A stretch of DNA of 64,000 bases, from NCBI GenBank assembly GCA_024195265.1, contig JAJLRJ010000008.1:42007873-42071872 (forward strand), read 5' to 3'. The notes beneath the pieces are model-generated. The model saw only the letters and a list, made by a program, of their open reading frames with translations. It was not told where the DNA came from and made no database searches. A program made the translations under genes and the position numbers. This DNA comes from Dendrophyllia cribrosa. Lineage: Eukaryota; Cnidaria; Anthozoa; Scleractinia; Dendrophylliidae. Below are positions 33,788 through 43,992 of this stretch, piece by piece. Position 1 is the stretch's first letter, and each line of letters starts with the position of its first letter.

Positions 33788-34679
33788 GAATAATGGAAAC
33801 CTTACTACGAAGGACATCGCGTCGAGGGATCCATCATTCGAGGAAAACACTGACAATTACAAGCCTACAAGTACACTGTAATAGAAGTCTTACTACAATG
33901 GCCATCGCGTCGAGGGATCCATTAGTCGAGGAAGACAATGCCAATACCCTGCCTAAGAGTAATGGAAATCTTACTACAAACGCCATCCACTACAAAACTG
34001 GTCCGGTGAGCGCTATTAACCAGGTGTTGAGATCTTTAGACAACTAAGCTATAAAGAAATATAAGGACTACATTTGTGATGATTGCAGAAGCTGATTATA
34101 GTATGTGCTTTCATTATAATGCGAAACTTTAGTCTACTCCACCAAAATCTTGTTGTTGCATTTATCAAAATCATGATTACGGAATGGAGAAAAGAGATGT
34201 TAAGGCTTGGATAATTTTAGTTACAAAGAGTCTAACAATTGGTTTGACATTTAGCAAATCGCAAAATAATTTCCGTGGAAGAATGGGCTGATAAATTGTA
34301 AATCAAAGGTTGCACCGTCCAAGCGAGCCGAGTGAAGAAAGAGCACAAGATAAATGGATGACACAAGGAGAATCTAACAAAATCTAACACAAGTGACCGG
34401 CCCGGTGAGTACATTTCATGTATGTACTTACAGCGGTTACTTAATATAGTTACATTTTTCCAAGATTACGACTCGTGTGTATAGCTAGCCTTGCTATACA
34501 CGTCAAGCCGCTTGAAAATATGTGTTTCTTCATTCGAAATAACTGACGAAAGACTTGAATTGCTTGAAAATCTCCTTTATATTGCAATGTTATTAAGATG
34601 GTCTTCTTTCCGTTCATTAGGAAACAGAATTTTGCACGAAAAATGCTGCCAGACGTTTAGCTGACACAACATGGTTTAC

Positions 34680-34840
34680 CAGGGGCGTAGCCAGGAATTT
34701 TTCAGAGGTACGCAAGATCACTGTTTTTAAACATTCCCCCTACCTCCTCCCCCCACCCTCAAGTCCCAAATCTTTGGGTTTTTTTTTCGACTTTTTCAGG
34801 TACGCAAGTGTGTACGTGCGTACAGGTAGCTACGCCCCTG
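34680..34840. mobile_element. MITE with CAGGGGCGTAGC ends, copy 1
   Basis: Begins CAGGGGCGTAGCCAGGAATT and ends GGTAGCTACGCCCCTG, 161 bp, flanked by TTTAC and TCTAC (imperfect 5-bp duplication). The same element, inverted, is at 43421-43575. No coding frame. Confidence 0.85.
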
Positions 34841-35269
34841 TCTACTACAAAGCTATGGAACAGGGGCGTGGCAGCCATGCAATGGCTGAGGTCGAATGAA
34901 ACTGAGGAGAAGACTCGCAATCTCACTACGAAGGTCATTGCGACAAGGGATCCATTATCCGAGAAACACTGACAATTCAAGGCCTTAGAGTAATGGAAAT
35001 CTTACTACAAAGGACATCGCGTCGAGGGATCCATTAGTCGCGGAAAACACTGACAATGCCTGACCTAAGAGTAATGGAAACTTTACTACATAGGACATCG
35101 CGTCGAGGGATTCATTAGTCGAGGAAACCCCTTCTAAGACAAACAGTGAATCGTGGCCGCTAAAGAACTCTGACATTGAAAATACTGTTCTTGTGGATGA
35201 AAGCAACACATCAACTCCCGTGGATACAGAACCCGGATACAGAAACATCGCTGGATTCCGTCGACGCAA

Positions 35270-35329
35270 GAAACCAAACAACATACCATGAGGAAAAGGT
35301 TTGGTCCTCATGGTAGGTTGTTTGGTTTC
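35270..35329. repeat. Near-perfect 25-bp-stem hairpin
   Basis: GAAACCAAACAACATACCAT(GAGGA) and its complement are separated by a 10-nt loop, with one mismatch. The left arm is the last coding segment of the duplicated tail frame (ending before a stop near 35290); the right arm is an inverted duplicate of it. Confidence 0.8.
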
Positions 35330-36118
35330 AAGTTCAAGTGTCCGCTGTGGCAGAGATCCAGTCCAGTGGTACTGTAAATAACGTTTGTATGAAGGATCAC
35401 GAAATCATCATACCTGGGTATCAACGACATGACGCCATTAATTTCCCCCACACGTGACGATACACGTCTGCAAGTAACACCAGTGAAGAAAGCAAAGGAT
35501 GATGGATGGCAAAAACATATATCAGTCAGTCTGAGTTTTGCCTGGTTAGTTCAACGAAAACTGATGGTCCGGTAAATTTATTAAAAAGGTGTTAAGATCT
35601 TTAGATATGTAAGGTATTTAGAAATATAAGGACTACATTTGTGATGATTGAAGTAGCTCAACTACAGTAGGTGTTTTCATTATAAAACTAAATGTCACCA
35701 AAGTATTGCTGTTGCCTTATTTGAATTACGGAATGGAGAAAAGAGATGCTAAGACTTGGAGAGCTTTTAACAAACAGAGAGTCTGACAATTGGTTTGATA
35801 ATAGGCAAATGGCAAAATAATTTCTGTGGAAGCACGGACCCGCAAACCGTTAATCACTGGTAACACGATGTCGCGATAACAAAGGTTGGTAGATGATTAC
35901 AAATTATTCACCGAAGTAGTGGTGAATAGTGGTGGATATTTGGTTTGTTATGTTCTAATAAGGGATATGCTATGATGTCTCGCGTCATAAGCTTGGGCTT
36001 CCAGTTGAAAAAACATCATTCACCTACCACGGCAAGATTTACACTTCATAAATATTTGGGGTTTTTCTACGTACCAGTAGCTCATAACGTGAAAAGCTTC
36101 TGCTTGTACAAGATAAAT

Positions 36119-36197
36119 GGATGACACAAGTATACCAGTCAACGTGTTTGAGATATTGCATATTTCAAACACGTTGACTGGTACACTTGTGTCATCC
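36119..36197. repeat. Near-perfect 33-bp-stem hairpin
   Basis: GGATGACACAAGTATACCAG and the following 13 nt pair with 36165-36197 with a single mismatch; pairing may extend into the 13-nt loop. It ends 15 nt before the conserved CCCG/GTAAGT donor. Copy 1 of the locus (about 34.36 kb) has only one arm-like segment, so the inversion arose after the duplication. Confidence 0.8.
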
Positions 36198-36404
36198 AAC
36201 AAAAGTGTCCCGGTAAGTATATTTCATGTATTTACTTACTTAATATTATTATATAAACTTCAGTGAAACACAAGGATTTCTCTCACGTGGAAAATTTATA
36301 TCTTGATACACGTGTAGATAAAATAACTATATTTTTTTAGAGAGGAAAGCCACATCAGCCGCAGCTGGTTTTCATGCAGGTCCTCTATCCAGATCGAATT
36401 GGAA

Positions 36405-36575
36405 TTTAGAATGTTGGTTTTTGAGGAGAGGGGAAAACCGGAGTACCCAGAGAAAAACCTCTCGGAGCAAGGAGAGAACCAACAACAAACTCAACCCACA
36501 TATGACGCCGGGTCCGAGGATCGAACCCGGGCCACATTGGTGGGAGGCGAGTGCTCTCACCACTACACCACCCCT
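36405..36575 (-). mobile_element. tRNA-derived SINE
   Basis: Minus strand. The head has an A-box (GGTGTAGTGGTGAGAGCAC) and a B-box (GGGTTCGATCC) with tRNA spacing, then a body ending CTCCGGTTTTCCCCTCTCCT and AAAAACCAACATTC. It is inserted in copy 2 of the duplicated locus. Its 5' end runs into a 20-bp array. Confidence 0.8.
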
Positions 36576-36686
36576 GCTCCCCATTCACCACTCCTGCTCC
36601 CCATACACCACCCCTGCTCCCCATACACCACCCCTGCTCCCCATACACCTCCCCTGCTCCCCATACACCACCCCTGCTCCCCATAT
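36556..36686 (-). repeat. 20-bp minisatellite grown from the SINE head
   Basis: Units of CACCACCCCTGCTCCCCATA repeat about 6.5 times. The unit equals the first 20 or so bases of the adjacent SINE (ATGGGGAGCAGGGGTGGTGT on the minus strand), so the array is an amplified SINE 5' end. Confidence 0.85.
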
Positions 36687-37200
36687 CAGTTTTATCTTCA
36701 CTGTGAAGAGTGAAGATATGAACATCTTCACTTTAGCTGCCAGCATGTTTTTCCTTATTAAATGTCAAACGAGATAAAAGGTGTTGGAGTGTTGGTCTGT
36801 AATCGAAACATCTTCGAATTTTCCTCGGAAATCTTCGCCGGGACATCTTTCGCAATTTTGAGAAAATGATCGGAAATGTTCGTACAACCTTCAAACTAAT
36901 CGGAAAATTGCATGCTTGAAACTTCGTTATTGCACACGAGTAGTCTCGAAACGGTGTAAGTAATAGAAGATAATACAAAGCTACTTTAAGTTGTGAGTTT
37001 TTTTTCTTCACTCGAAGAGAAATTTCATATATCCGGGCAACCAGGCATTTTCTTCCATTACTTGCATTGATTACTAAACTCGTGTGCTTAATATTGTTCT
37101 TGTCAACTAGCTTTGACATACATGTCAAATCGCTTAAAAAGATCTGTTTCTTTATTCGAAATAACTGATGAAAGAACTACCAGACATGTTAGTAGTTATC

Positions 37201-38740
37201 AACACGGCGCTATCGTTGCTGAAATGTCTGCAGTCAACCTAGTTTTTGGTTCTTACGGTAAATCTTTTGTGTCCTCTCCTTTTTTAGGGGGAGGGGAATG
37301 CTCTCCATCGAGCAGAATGCAGCGTGAAATTCAAGAGCGCATGAGTTAGAAGAAGAAGAACGTGAGCGGTTTAAGTCTGCTTGAACTTTAGCGCGAACAA
37401 GCAGGTCCATCGACATCATGACGACCGAAACCACGAAAAAAGAAGAGTGATAGTTATTGCGGCAGACAGCAAAAATGGTAGCGAAGAATGAAAACCATGG
37501 CAACAACAATGGGACTTATTGTTAAATGACTTCTTTGCTTTGTTTATTTGTCTATTTTTGTGAGATATTTTGACAGTATACAGGAGCAAGTAAATAAAAC
37601 TCTTTTCTTTTTTAAGTATACGAGTCAGTCAATATAACTCTTAATTTTTTTAAGTTAATTCATTAATTCTCTTAACGTCTCCGACGACGCGCAGTAAGAA
37701 TCAGGCTTCGTGACCTTTTATTACTGTACACCAAAACACTGTTCGTCAGTCGTTGATTAAGGTGGCTCCAATAGTTTTTTTTGGGTCACACTTCCCTTTT
37801 TGTATGCGCTTATACATAATCTTTCTTTTGCTCAATGAATCTGAATTTGATACCAGATGTTTGCCTTGGATGAAAGTTTTTGAATGATGCGCTTTTTATG
37901 CTAATCAGCGTTTCCATAGCAACGGTAAACAAACATGGCGAAAAACAGTTTTTCCTAATTATCTTTCGATTTTAGAGGTACCCGCGATAAGTGAATAAAT
38001 GCGCTATAATCTACACAGTATAGCACACTAAATGGGAAAATTTCAAACAAATTAAACTGTTCAATTTTGAATAAATCGCTGAAACATTTTTAACACGTGT
38101 TTTTTCATGTTTGAAATATAAGCGGTCAAAACATTCCATAGGTCTCACAAATTATCATTAAATTACCACAGAAAGTTTCCTCAGGCTTAAATTATTACTC
38201 CCTGCAAATAGCTCTGACTTACTCCACGGCAGTAAAGAGATCGAGCTTTTCGATTCAAATGCAGCTTTTCTTGACGTTTTCACTCTTTTTAAACTGCATT
38301 TGAATGATAAGCTCGAGAGAGGTTAAAACAAGAGTGCATGTATGGACTGTCCGCCGGGACAAAAAAAAAAGTGGCCATTGTAGAGAGGTGGCCGTCAGTA
38401 GAGGTTCGACTGTACAAAATATCCCACATTTCATTGACATTTGCATTTTGCACCACACCCAGTGGTTTGCATTTAATTAGCTCACCTTGAATCGGTTCGG
38501 CACATCTTCTTGGTTGAGCGGGTAAAGTCGAACAAGTAAAACTTTCTGCCACTACATAGGTTTGTCAAGTTACTGCCTTAGTCATAACAGCCATCTGGTA
38601 ATTTCCAACCTAATGAAACACAACACAAAGTCACATTTTTATGAAATCAAAATAATTCACCAATGAATTCAAAACAATTACAGCTGTAATGTTCAGAGCA
38701 GAGACTTTTCTCGGCAAACTCAAGATAGGGTACACACTGT
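37201..38740. other. Intergenic stretch, no gene recognised
   Basis: Contains a lone transposon end TTAAGGTGGCTCCAATAG at about 37759, whose partner end I could not find, and an imperfect hairpin (GAGCTTTTCGATTCAAATGC near 38243, partner near 38294). Short frames lack motifs. Confidence 0.5.
38338..38412. mobile_element. pogo-like MITE fragment
   Basis: The right end GTGGCCGTCAGTAGAGGTTC and GACTG followed by TA matches the 61656-61793 family. The left end is missing or replaced. A-rich interior. Confidence 0.6.
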
Positions 38741-38769
38741 GCTTACTGACACAGGGCACTTACTGGACA

Positions 38770-39180
38770 CAGGGAACTTACTGGATCAACAGCAACTTGG
38801 GCATACACTTTAAAGTTATTAATTTTGGAAAAACATGAATATAATTGAATAATTGATGCATCTTCAAGGCCAATATGGTGATTTTTGGACCAAGCATGAT
38901 TTGTGATATTAGAGCCTTTGGTGTGCATTTTGACATTTCTGGTGTGTTCTTTCTTTCTGGTGTTAAATGACCTTCCGGTTTCGCCAATAGAACTCCACGA
39001 ACATGTGGTGCAGGGAATTTTGTAGACAAAATTGCATTGGTCTTCTTTCTTCGGACGGAATTTAGGAGCAGGGAATAACTGTTGGAGTGTTTTATTGGTG
39101 ACTTGACAAAGGCAATTATCGCCATCAGGCTCTGGAGTCCAGGCACACCGCAAAAACGTTTGACGCTGACAATAACTCAT
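38770..39180 (-). pseudogene. Penelope-like element GIY-YIG endonuclease fragment
   Basis: Minus-strand open stretch with the C-terminal endonuclease of Penelope-like retroelements: FVYKIPCTTCSWSSIGETGR (the YIG position reads SIG), SFNTRKKEHTRNVK, then SNITNHAWSKNHHIG with the family's His pair. A short CLCQVTNKTLQQLFPAP lead corresponds to the RT-endonuclease linker. No RT lies in frame upstream, so it is a 5'-truncated copy. The altered YIG suggests loss of activity. Confidence 0.8.
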
Positions 39181-39507
39181 GCCCGCTTCCCAATCAATAT
39201 CGCATTCTTTTAAATAAACATTGACTTTTACACGTTTAACTTTTTAGTTTTACATTCTTTCACTTCTGATATTTTTTTTAACGTTTTTAATTATCATGCA
39301 CATTCGCTTTCTCCTCTTTTTGATCCTTTTTCTATCCGTTGAAGACAACAGGACGGTTGTCGAAAGCTTATAGATTTTAAAATGTTTAACCAGAGAACAT
39401 TTTTTCACTTTTTTCCCTAAAAATGTTCGAGGTGATCACAATGCAAGCTCAATTGTGTTACACAAAATAACACCATACCGAGGACAGTAAGCGACCACCT
39501 CCCATAA

Positions 39508-39761
39508 GGGACGGACCATTTAATTTTTGCGGGGGGGGGGGGGGGGGGGGGGGGGGTTGGGCAATTACCAAAAACAAAATTCCTGCAGAAGAAATTTAAG
39601 AGAAAAAAAATCGTACACAAGAAAGCACGTGACATAAATTCAAGCATTTTGGCCAAAAAAAATTCTTGCAAATAGTGATGCTGAAAAAAATTCATACTCA
39701 GAAGAAATTACCCAGCCCCCCCCCCCCCCCTCCCCCCAACAAAAATTAAATGGTCCGTCCC
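39508..39761. mobile_element. TAA-flanked MITE with G-run ends, 254 bp
   Basis: Begins GGGACGGACCATTTAATTTT and then a 26-nt G run (39531-39556). It ends with a C run (39716-39730) and AAATTAAATGGTCCGTCCC. TAA flanks both sides (39505-39507, 39762-39764). A 3-bp TAA/TTA duplication is characteristic of PIF/Harbinger. The interior has repeated A-runs followed by TTC-TGCA-like motifs. Confidence 0.85.
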
Positions 39762-39764
39762 TAA

Positions 39765-41300
39765 GCAACTACCTTAGCTTTGCATTTTGGATGGTCATTT
39801 ACGGGAGGTTCAACTCAATTCTGGACATAAGTGATTGGGATGACAGTGTTCTTATTCTGTTTTATAAGGATTTAAGTTACATGAAGTACTCAGTGAGGTT
39901 AAGATGCCCAGAAAAGAGGATGACGTTATTTTCAATTTTCACAAGGTCAATGGTCAATTATTAACCTACCACTGACTAAGCTTTCTCATCTAATCACAAT
40001 CAATTCATGTTTCTCACCCGAGGCTGTGTCCAATATGACTGTAGAGGGAATATCAAACTCCTTTAAATGATCCCACATTTTATAGCTGAAAAAAAACAAC
40101 AAGTTAATGTTAACAAAAAATGATTTTAAACCCCCATTATAGTAAATTGCGGCTGCCTCGTGCCCAGTCTTCTCTCTTGGCAAGACGCGGGAGATGCGCG
40201 CGGGGAATAGACACGGAACGAGAAACGAAACACGACCGAGGGAAGTGCGAGGGGTGATGGGAAGGAGGAGAGAGACACCCCTCTTTGCTCCTTCCCAGCA
40301 CCCTTCGCGCTCCCTTCGGCCGCGTTTCTCTCGTTAATTGACAGACGACTGGGGATGAGTCAAAAATTGCGGCTGTGGTTGGTTGTAACTATTTCTTGGT
40401 ACAGGCATGTTTCTTACAATGTAGAATTTTTAACCTATCTACTCGGGAAGTTGGGAAATTTGTACTTTTTATTCCTGCACTAATTTATGCCATTCAGTTT
40501 AAAGTCGGTTTAATTTTTTTTTCTAAAACTCTAATTATTCTACCTTGGTCTAAGCCTTTCCTTAATATACTTATACATGTTAGTTATAAAAGTAAAACTA
40601 CTTAATTAATAGATCATTATGAGAGTAGGGATTTAATAAGAAAGACCATGATACTTAAATACGGTCTTAGATAAGTTTACTCCTGAAGTAGTTTGCACTA
40701 TACAGGGGAGTGGAGTGGTTTAAAGACTGTGCAAGTGACTACACTGTATGCACTTGAAGTGCTCTAATTTCAGGCTGTGTGGCTGCTTTAAAATTGCTTA
40801 AGGCGGATGAAGCAACTGTTTCGTAGAGAAGCAGGTTCGCTAGGGGAGGCTTATGTGTCATAACAACCCCTCGCGCTATGCCGATGAGAGCCTTGCATAC
40901 CTGACAGCTTCAACAAAGCCTGAATGATCTGCGGTAGAAGGTCCCCTGATCCTCTGGATTAGGAGTTTGGCAAAAGGCGAACACAAGTGGTAGATCTCCA
41001 CAAAACTTATAATTTGATCACTAATATTTTGACAGTGCTGTTTTTGCAGGGAACGGAAAAGAAATGTACCAAAAATAATGTAAAAAGCACACGCAGAGCA
41101 GGGCTGCGCTCTATACCGTGTCTATAGGCGGCTAACTTTTGTCTTCGGGCGACAAGAAAGACAGAGTTTTTGCAATAGCTTAACTGCTGGGCACCCTATA
41201 TTTTATAGTTGGACACCTTTGCGCTCCCCGTAATAACTCTTAGAGTACAGCTTTGAGAGGCGTTGTTTAAACATATTGTTTTGTGCTGTTCTAGCTGCTG
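39765..41300. other. Intergenic stretch, no gene recognised
   Basis: Mixed composition with a GC-richer patch at 40190-40330. No frame carries a recognisable domain and no repeat pair was found. Confidence 0.5.
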
Positions 41301-41304
41301 TCGT

Positions 41305-41441
41305 CGCAAATTGTGTCCATTTTAGACGGTTTTGTGGCTTACGAGTTTTTGCGATATCGTTGGTTGTCAGTGGAAATGACAACCAACGATATTGCAAAAA
41401 CTCGCAAGCCACAAAACCGTCTAAAATGGACACAATTTGCG
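41305..41441. repeat. Near-perfect inverted duplication, 65-bp arms, 7-nt loop
   Basis: 41305-41369 and 41377-41441 are complementary with about three mismatches around GTGGAAA. The right arm is the exon-like segment that is also tandemly duplicated downstream; the second downstream copy lacks the inverted arm. Confidence 0.85.
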
Positions 41442-41847
41442 CCCAATTTGCATAAAAGACACAATGAAAACCCGATGTCGAGGTAAGTGAAGTTTATTTC
41501 TACATTAATCAAAACTATAACAAAATTCTCGAATCTGATTGGTTATCAGCAGGCCCGATTAGAGCATTAATAGGACAGTTTACGCGTCATGCTTGTAATT
41601 TGACGATGTAATTGGACGGTTTTCAGTGAAAATGACAACCAACGATATTGCAAAAACTCGCAAGCCACAAAACCGTCTAAAATGGACACAATTTGTGCCC
41701 AAATTGCATAAAAGACACAATGAAAACCCGATGTCGAGGTGAGTGAAGTTTATTTCTACATTAATCAAAACTATAACAAAATTCTCGAATCTGATTGGTT
41801 ATCAGCAGGCCCGATTAGAGCATTAATAGGACAGTTTACGCGTCATT
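41371..41847 (+). repeat. Tandem duplication (254-bp period) of an exon-like segment with donor
   Basis: Copies start at about 41371 and 41625. Each reads from TGACAACCAACGATATTGCA through an open stretch (KTRKPQNRLKWTQF...) to ATGTCGAG and then GTAAGT (copy 1) or GTGAGT (copy 2), and continues into identical intron-like sequence (TTTCTACATTAATCAAAACT; GACAGTTTACGCGTCAT). Copies differ at a handful of bases, including GCGCCCAAT versus GTGCCCAAA. The encoded segment is not recognised. Confidence 0.8.
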
Positions 41848-41892
41848 AAACTTCACATTACACCGTACAAAGCACGTTTTATTTTAGGTTCA

Positions 41893-42219
41893 AGTTCATG
41901 CACCACTACTAAGATCTCCAAATTGATTACTGAGTGCCTTAAACTTGTCAAGAGTCACTGTACTTCGTACTGCAAGACTATTGTGGAACGAACAGGTGTT
42001 AACTGCATGTGGATCATCAACAATTCGTTGGATGTAATTCGCACATTGCAGGAAAAACAACTTTCGCTTAATCAGGTTAGTACTTGGGACTTTTCTACAA
42101 GCCTTCCACACGCCAAACTTAAACATCAACTCTATGATCTACTCGAAAGGGTTTTTAACACCAGAGGAAAGAGTTTCATAGCAACCAATAATTTCAATTC
42201 CAATTGGTATAGGATTTAA
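41893..42219 (+). pseudogene. Reverse transcriptase fragment, Penelope-like
   Basis: After an acceptor-like TTTTATTTTAG the frame is open to TAA at 42217-42219. It reads CLKLVKSHCTSYCKTIVERT, GVNCMWIINNSLDVI, then STWDFSTSLPHAKLK (RT motif A-like, apparently missing a few residues after FST) and FNTRGKSFIATNNFN. In related Penelope-like RTs motif A is followed by a GIPMG block, which is absent here. A fragment only. Confidence 0.6.
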
Positions 42220-42238
42220 TGGAGCCGAAACCAATTGT

Positions 42239-42280
<42 letters not shown>

Positions 42281-42358
42281 GAAATTTAGATACATGTATG
42301 TTTAGTAGCCACATTTATTCGAGGTCTGTCCCCATTGAATTGTAATTGGACGATGTAA

Positions 42359-42515
42359 TAGCCCAATTTCGATATATTAAAATTCAACTTGAAACAAAAG
42401 ACATCACCACGAGGCTTAGGGGAATGATAGTAGAGATTTATATGGTTTATTCCCCTAAGCCTCGTAGTGATGTCTTTTGTTTCAAGTTGAATTTTAATAT
42501 ATCGAAATTAGGCTA
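42359..42515. mobile_element. Palindromic MITE, TAGCCCAATTTCG ends
   Basis: Arms TAGCCCAATTTCGATATATT and the complement, pairing through CAAAAGACATCAC-ACGAGGCTTAGGGGAAT to a short centre. Same family as the host element at 25080-25525, and it preserves the site that is interrupted there. Confidence 0.85.
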
Positions 42516-43420
42516 TTGGACCGTACGCGTCATTTGCGCGCGCCGGTCCTTTTTCCATGCATGCATCTCGTCAAAAACACTCAATTGTTATGTTTCTAAT
42601 CACCAAAACGTGTAACCATTGAACGCTTTATCCTCGAATTTTGTTATAGTTATGATTAATCACAGTGTAATCAGGTAACAGGACTTCGTGTCGTCCAATT
42701 CTGTCTGTAATCATCCTCGTGATTCCGATTTTGTTAAGGGACGGACCATTAGAAAAGTGATGGGGGGGGGGGGGGGGGGGGGGGGGGGGGAAGAAAAAAC
42801 CAAAAAAAAATTCGTGTAAGGGAAAATGCCAGGAAAAAAAAATTCATGCAAAGTTCAAGGCAAAGAAAAAAAAATTCATGCAGAAGGAGAAGTCCTATTG
42901 TGGTTGTTATTTAATATATAAAAGCTGCCAAAGTGCCTATTGAAAATAGCGCTCTTGGCGTTTCAAAAATTCAAAGCATTCTTGGGGCCTTCCTATACTA
43001 TTATTTATAGATAGTATTATAAAGGTGACAGGCCAAACACGACTCCCGCTAGTCGCAAAATGTATAAAGAAGCCTTTAGAAATGCTTTCCCAAGAAGGTC
43101 TACGAGATATTTGTTCCCTTTAGATCACCAATATAGAATTGTGACTAGTCACTATTATCTCTGTCTCAGTTTTGCATGCTCGATATGTATTGTATGACTC
43201 TTTGATGTTCTTTGGGATAAAAATCTCTTAAGTGACAGGAAATTTTCATGCTGTGTAGCCATTTATAGAATTATTGTTTCTCTATGCCTTCGTTATGCTA
43301 GCTCTCTTGGCATATGTTAGGGCTTCTTTGGCTAACTTTTGTTGCACGATATGTAGTGATCGGCTGCAGTTTTTGTTATTGTTATGAATATGCTAGGATC
43401 AGTCAATCTCTCAGCCCGTG

Positions 43421-43575
43421 CAGGGGCGTAGCTACCTGTACGCACGTACGCACGTGCGTACCTGAAAAAGTCGGGAAAAAAGAAAGATTTGGGACTTGAG
43501 GGCGGGGGAGGAGGTAGGGGGAGTGTTTGGAAATTGATTGTGCGTACCTCTGAAAAATTCCTGGCTACGCCCGTG
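43421..43575. mobile_element. MITE with CAGGGGCGTAGC ends, copy 2
   Basis: Inverted relative to 34680-34840, 155 bp, with the right end diverged to GCTACGCCCGTG. CCGTG flanks both sides (43416-43420, 43576-43580), a 5-bp duplication. It is nested inside the TAA-flanked element. Confidence 0.85.
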
Positions 43576-43714
43576 CCGTGATTTAGTGTCAAAGTCTGCG
43601 GTGTGCAAGACTTGTGAGAAAGTGGATCTTTATCACGGATGTAGGCGTCTAAGATCAAAGTCTGAAGCTGCCGTGTCTCTATTGGAATCATGACTTCTTG
43701 CAGTTTATGTTTTA

Positions 43715-43992
43715 CAGTGGCGGATCCAGGGGGAGGGTCGGGGGGTCCGGACCCCCCTTTCAGACCTGTGTCTCCCTTGTGGTTCATAGAAATAAGAGAA
43801 TAAAATTGTTTTATACGTAGTTGTTTGATTACCTCCACCAAATGATATGACTGATTGTCAATTTTTTGACATAACAAACGCTTTTCGAGTTTTAGGAGTG
43901 CTGGAAATGGCGTTTCAGAGGGTAAAATTGGAAAAATTTCCGGGCAGGCATGAACCCGGACCCCCTTTCAGAAATCCCTGGAGCCGCCTCTG
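43715..43992. mobile_element. hAT MITE, deletion derivative of the 60.3-61.4 kb element
   Basis: Ends CAGTGGCGGATCCAGGG and CCCTGGAGCCGCCTCTG. The left interior (GAATAAAATTGTTTTATACG, TAGTTGTTTGATTACCTCCA) and the right interior (AACGCTTTTCGAGTTTTAGG, TGCTGGAAATGGCGTTTCAG) match the two flanks of the hAT transposase copy in inverse orientation, with the coding middle removed. TGTTTTA is repeated at both borders. Confidence 0.85.

Larger units (their letters stand above)
33788..37200 (+). repeat. Tandem duplication of the secreted-protein locus tail
   Basis: Copy 1 spans roughly 33.79-34.6 kb and copy 2 roughly 34.9-37.2 kb. Landmarks recur: repeats with ACTACAAAGGACATCGCG and GAGGGATCCATTAGTCGAGG (33804, 33892, 33973; 34937, 34998, 35086), GGTGTTRAGATCTTTAGA (34022, 35588), GGAATGGAGAAAAGAGATG (34181, 35730), a CCCG donor with GTRAGTA (34405, 36213), and TTCGAAATAACTGA (34530, 37158). 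Offsets grow from about 1.55 to 2.6 kb because copy 2 holds insertions. The 81-88-bp units would encode an NGNLTT-IASRDPLVEE repeat but frames shift between units. Copy 2 ends in a frame with STPVDTEPGYRNIAGFRRRK then stop. Confidence 0.65.

Noticed and set aside
43332..43877. 181-codon minus-strand frame
   Set aside because: It crosses two MITEs inside a larger element; proline-rich parts come from the G/C-rich MITE sequence.
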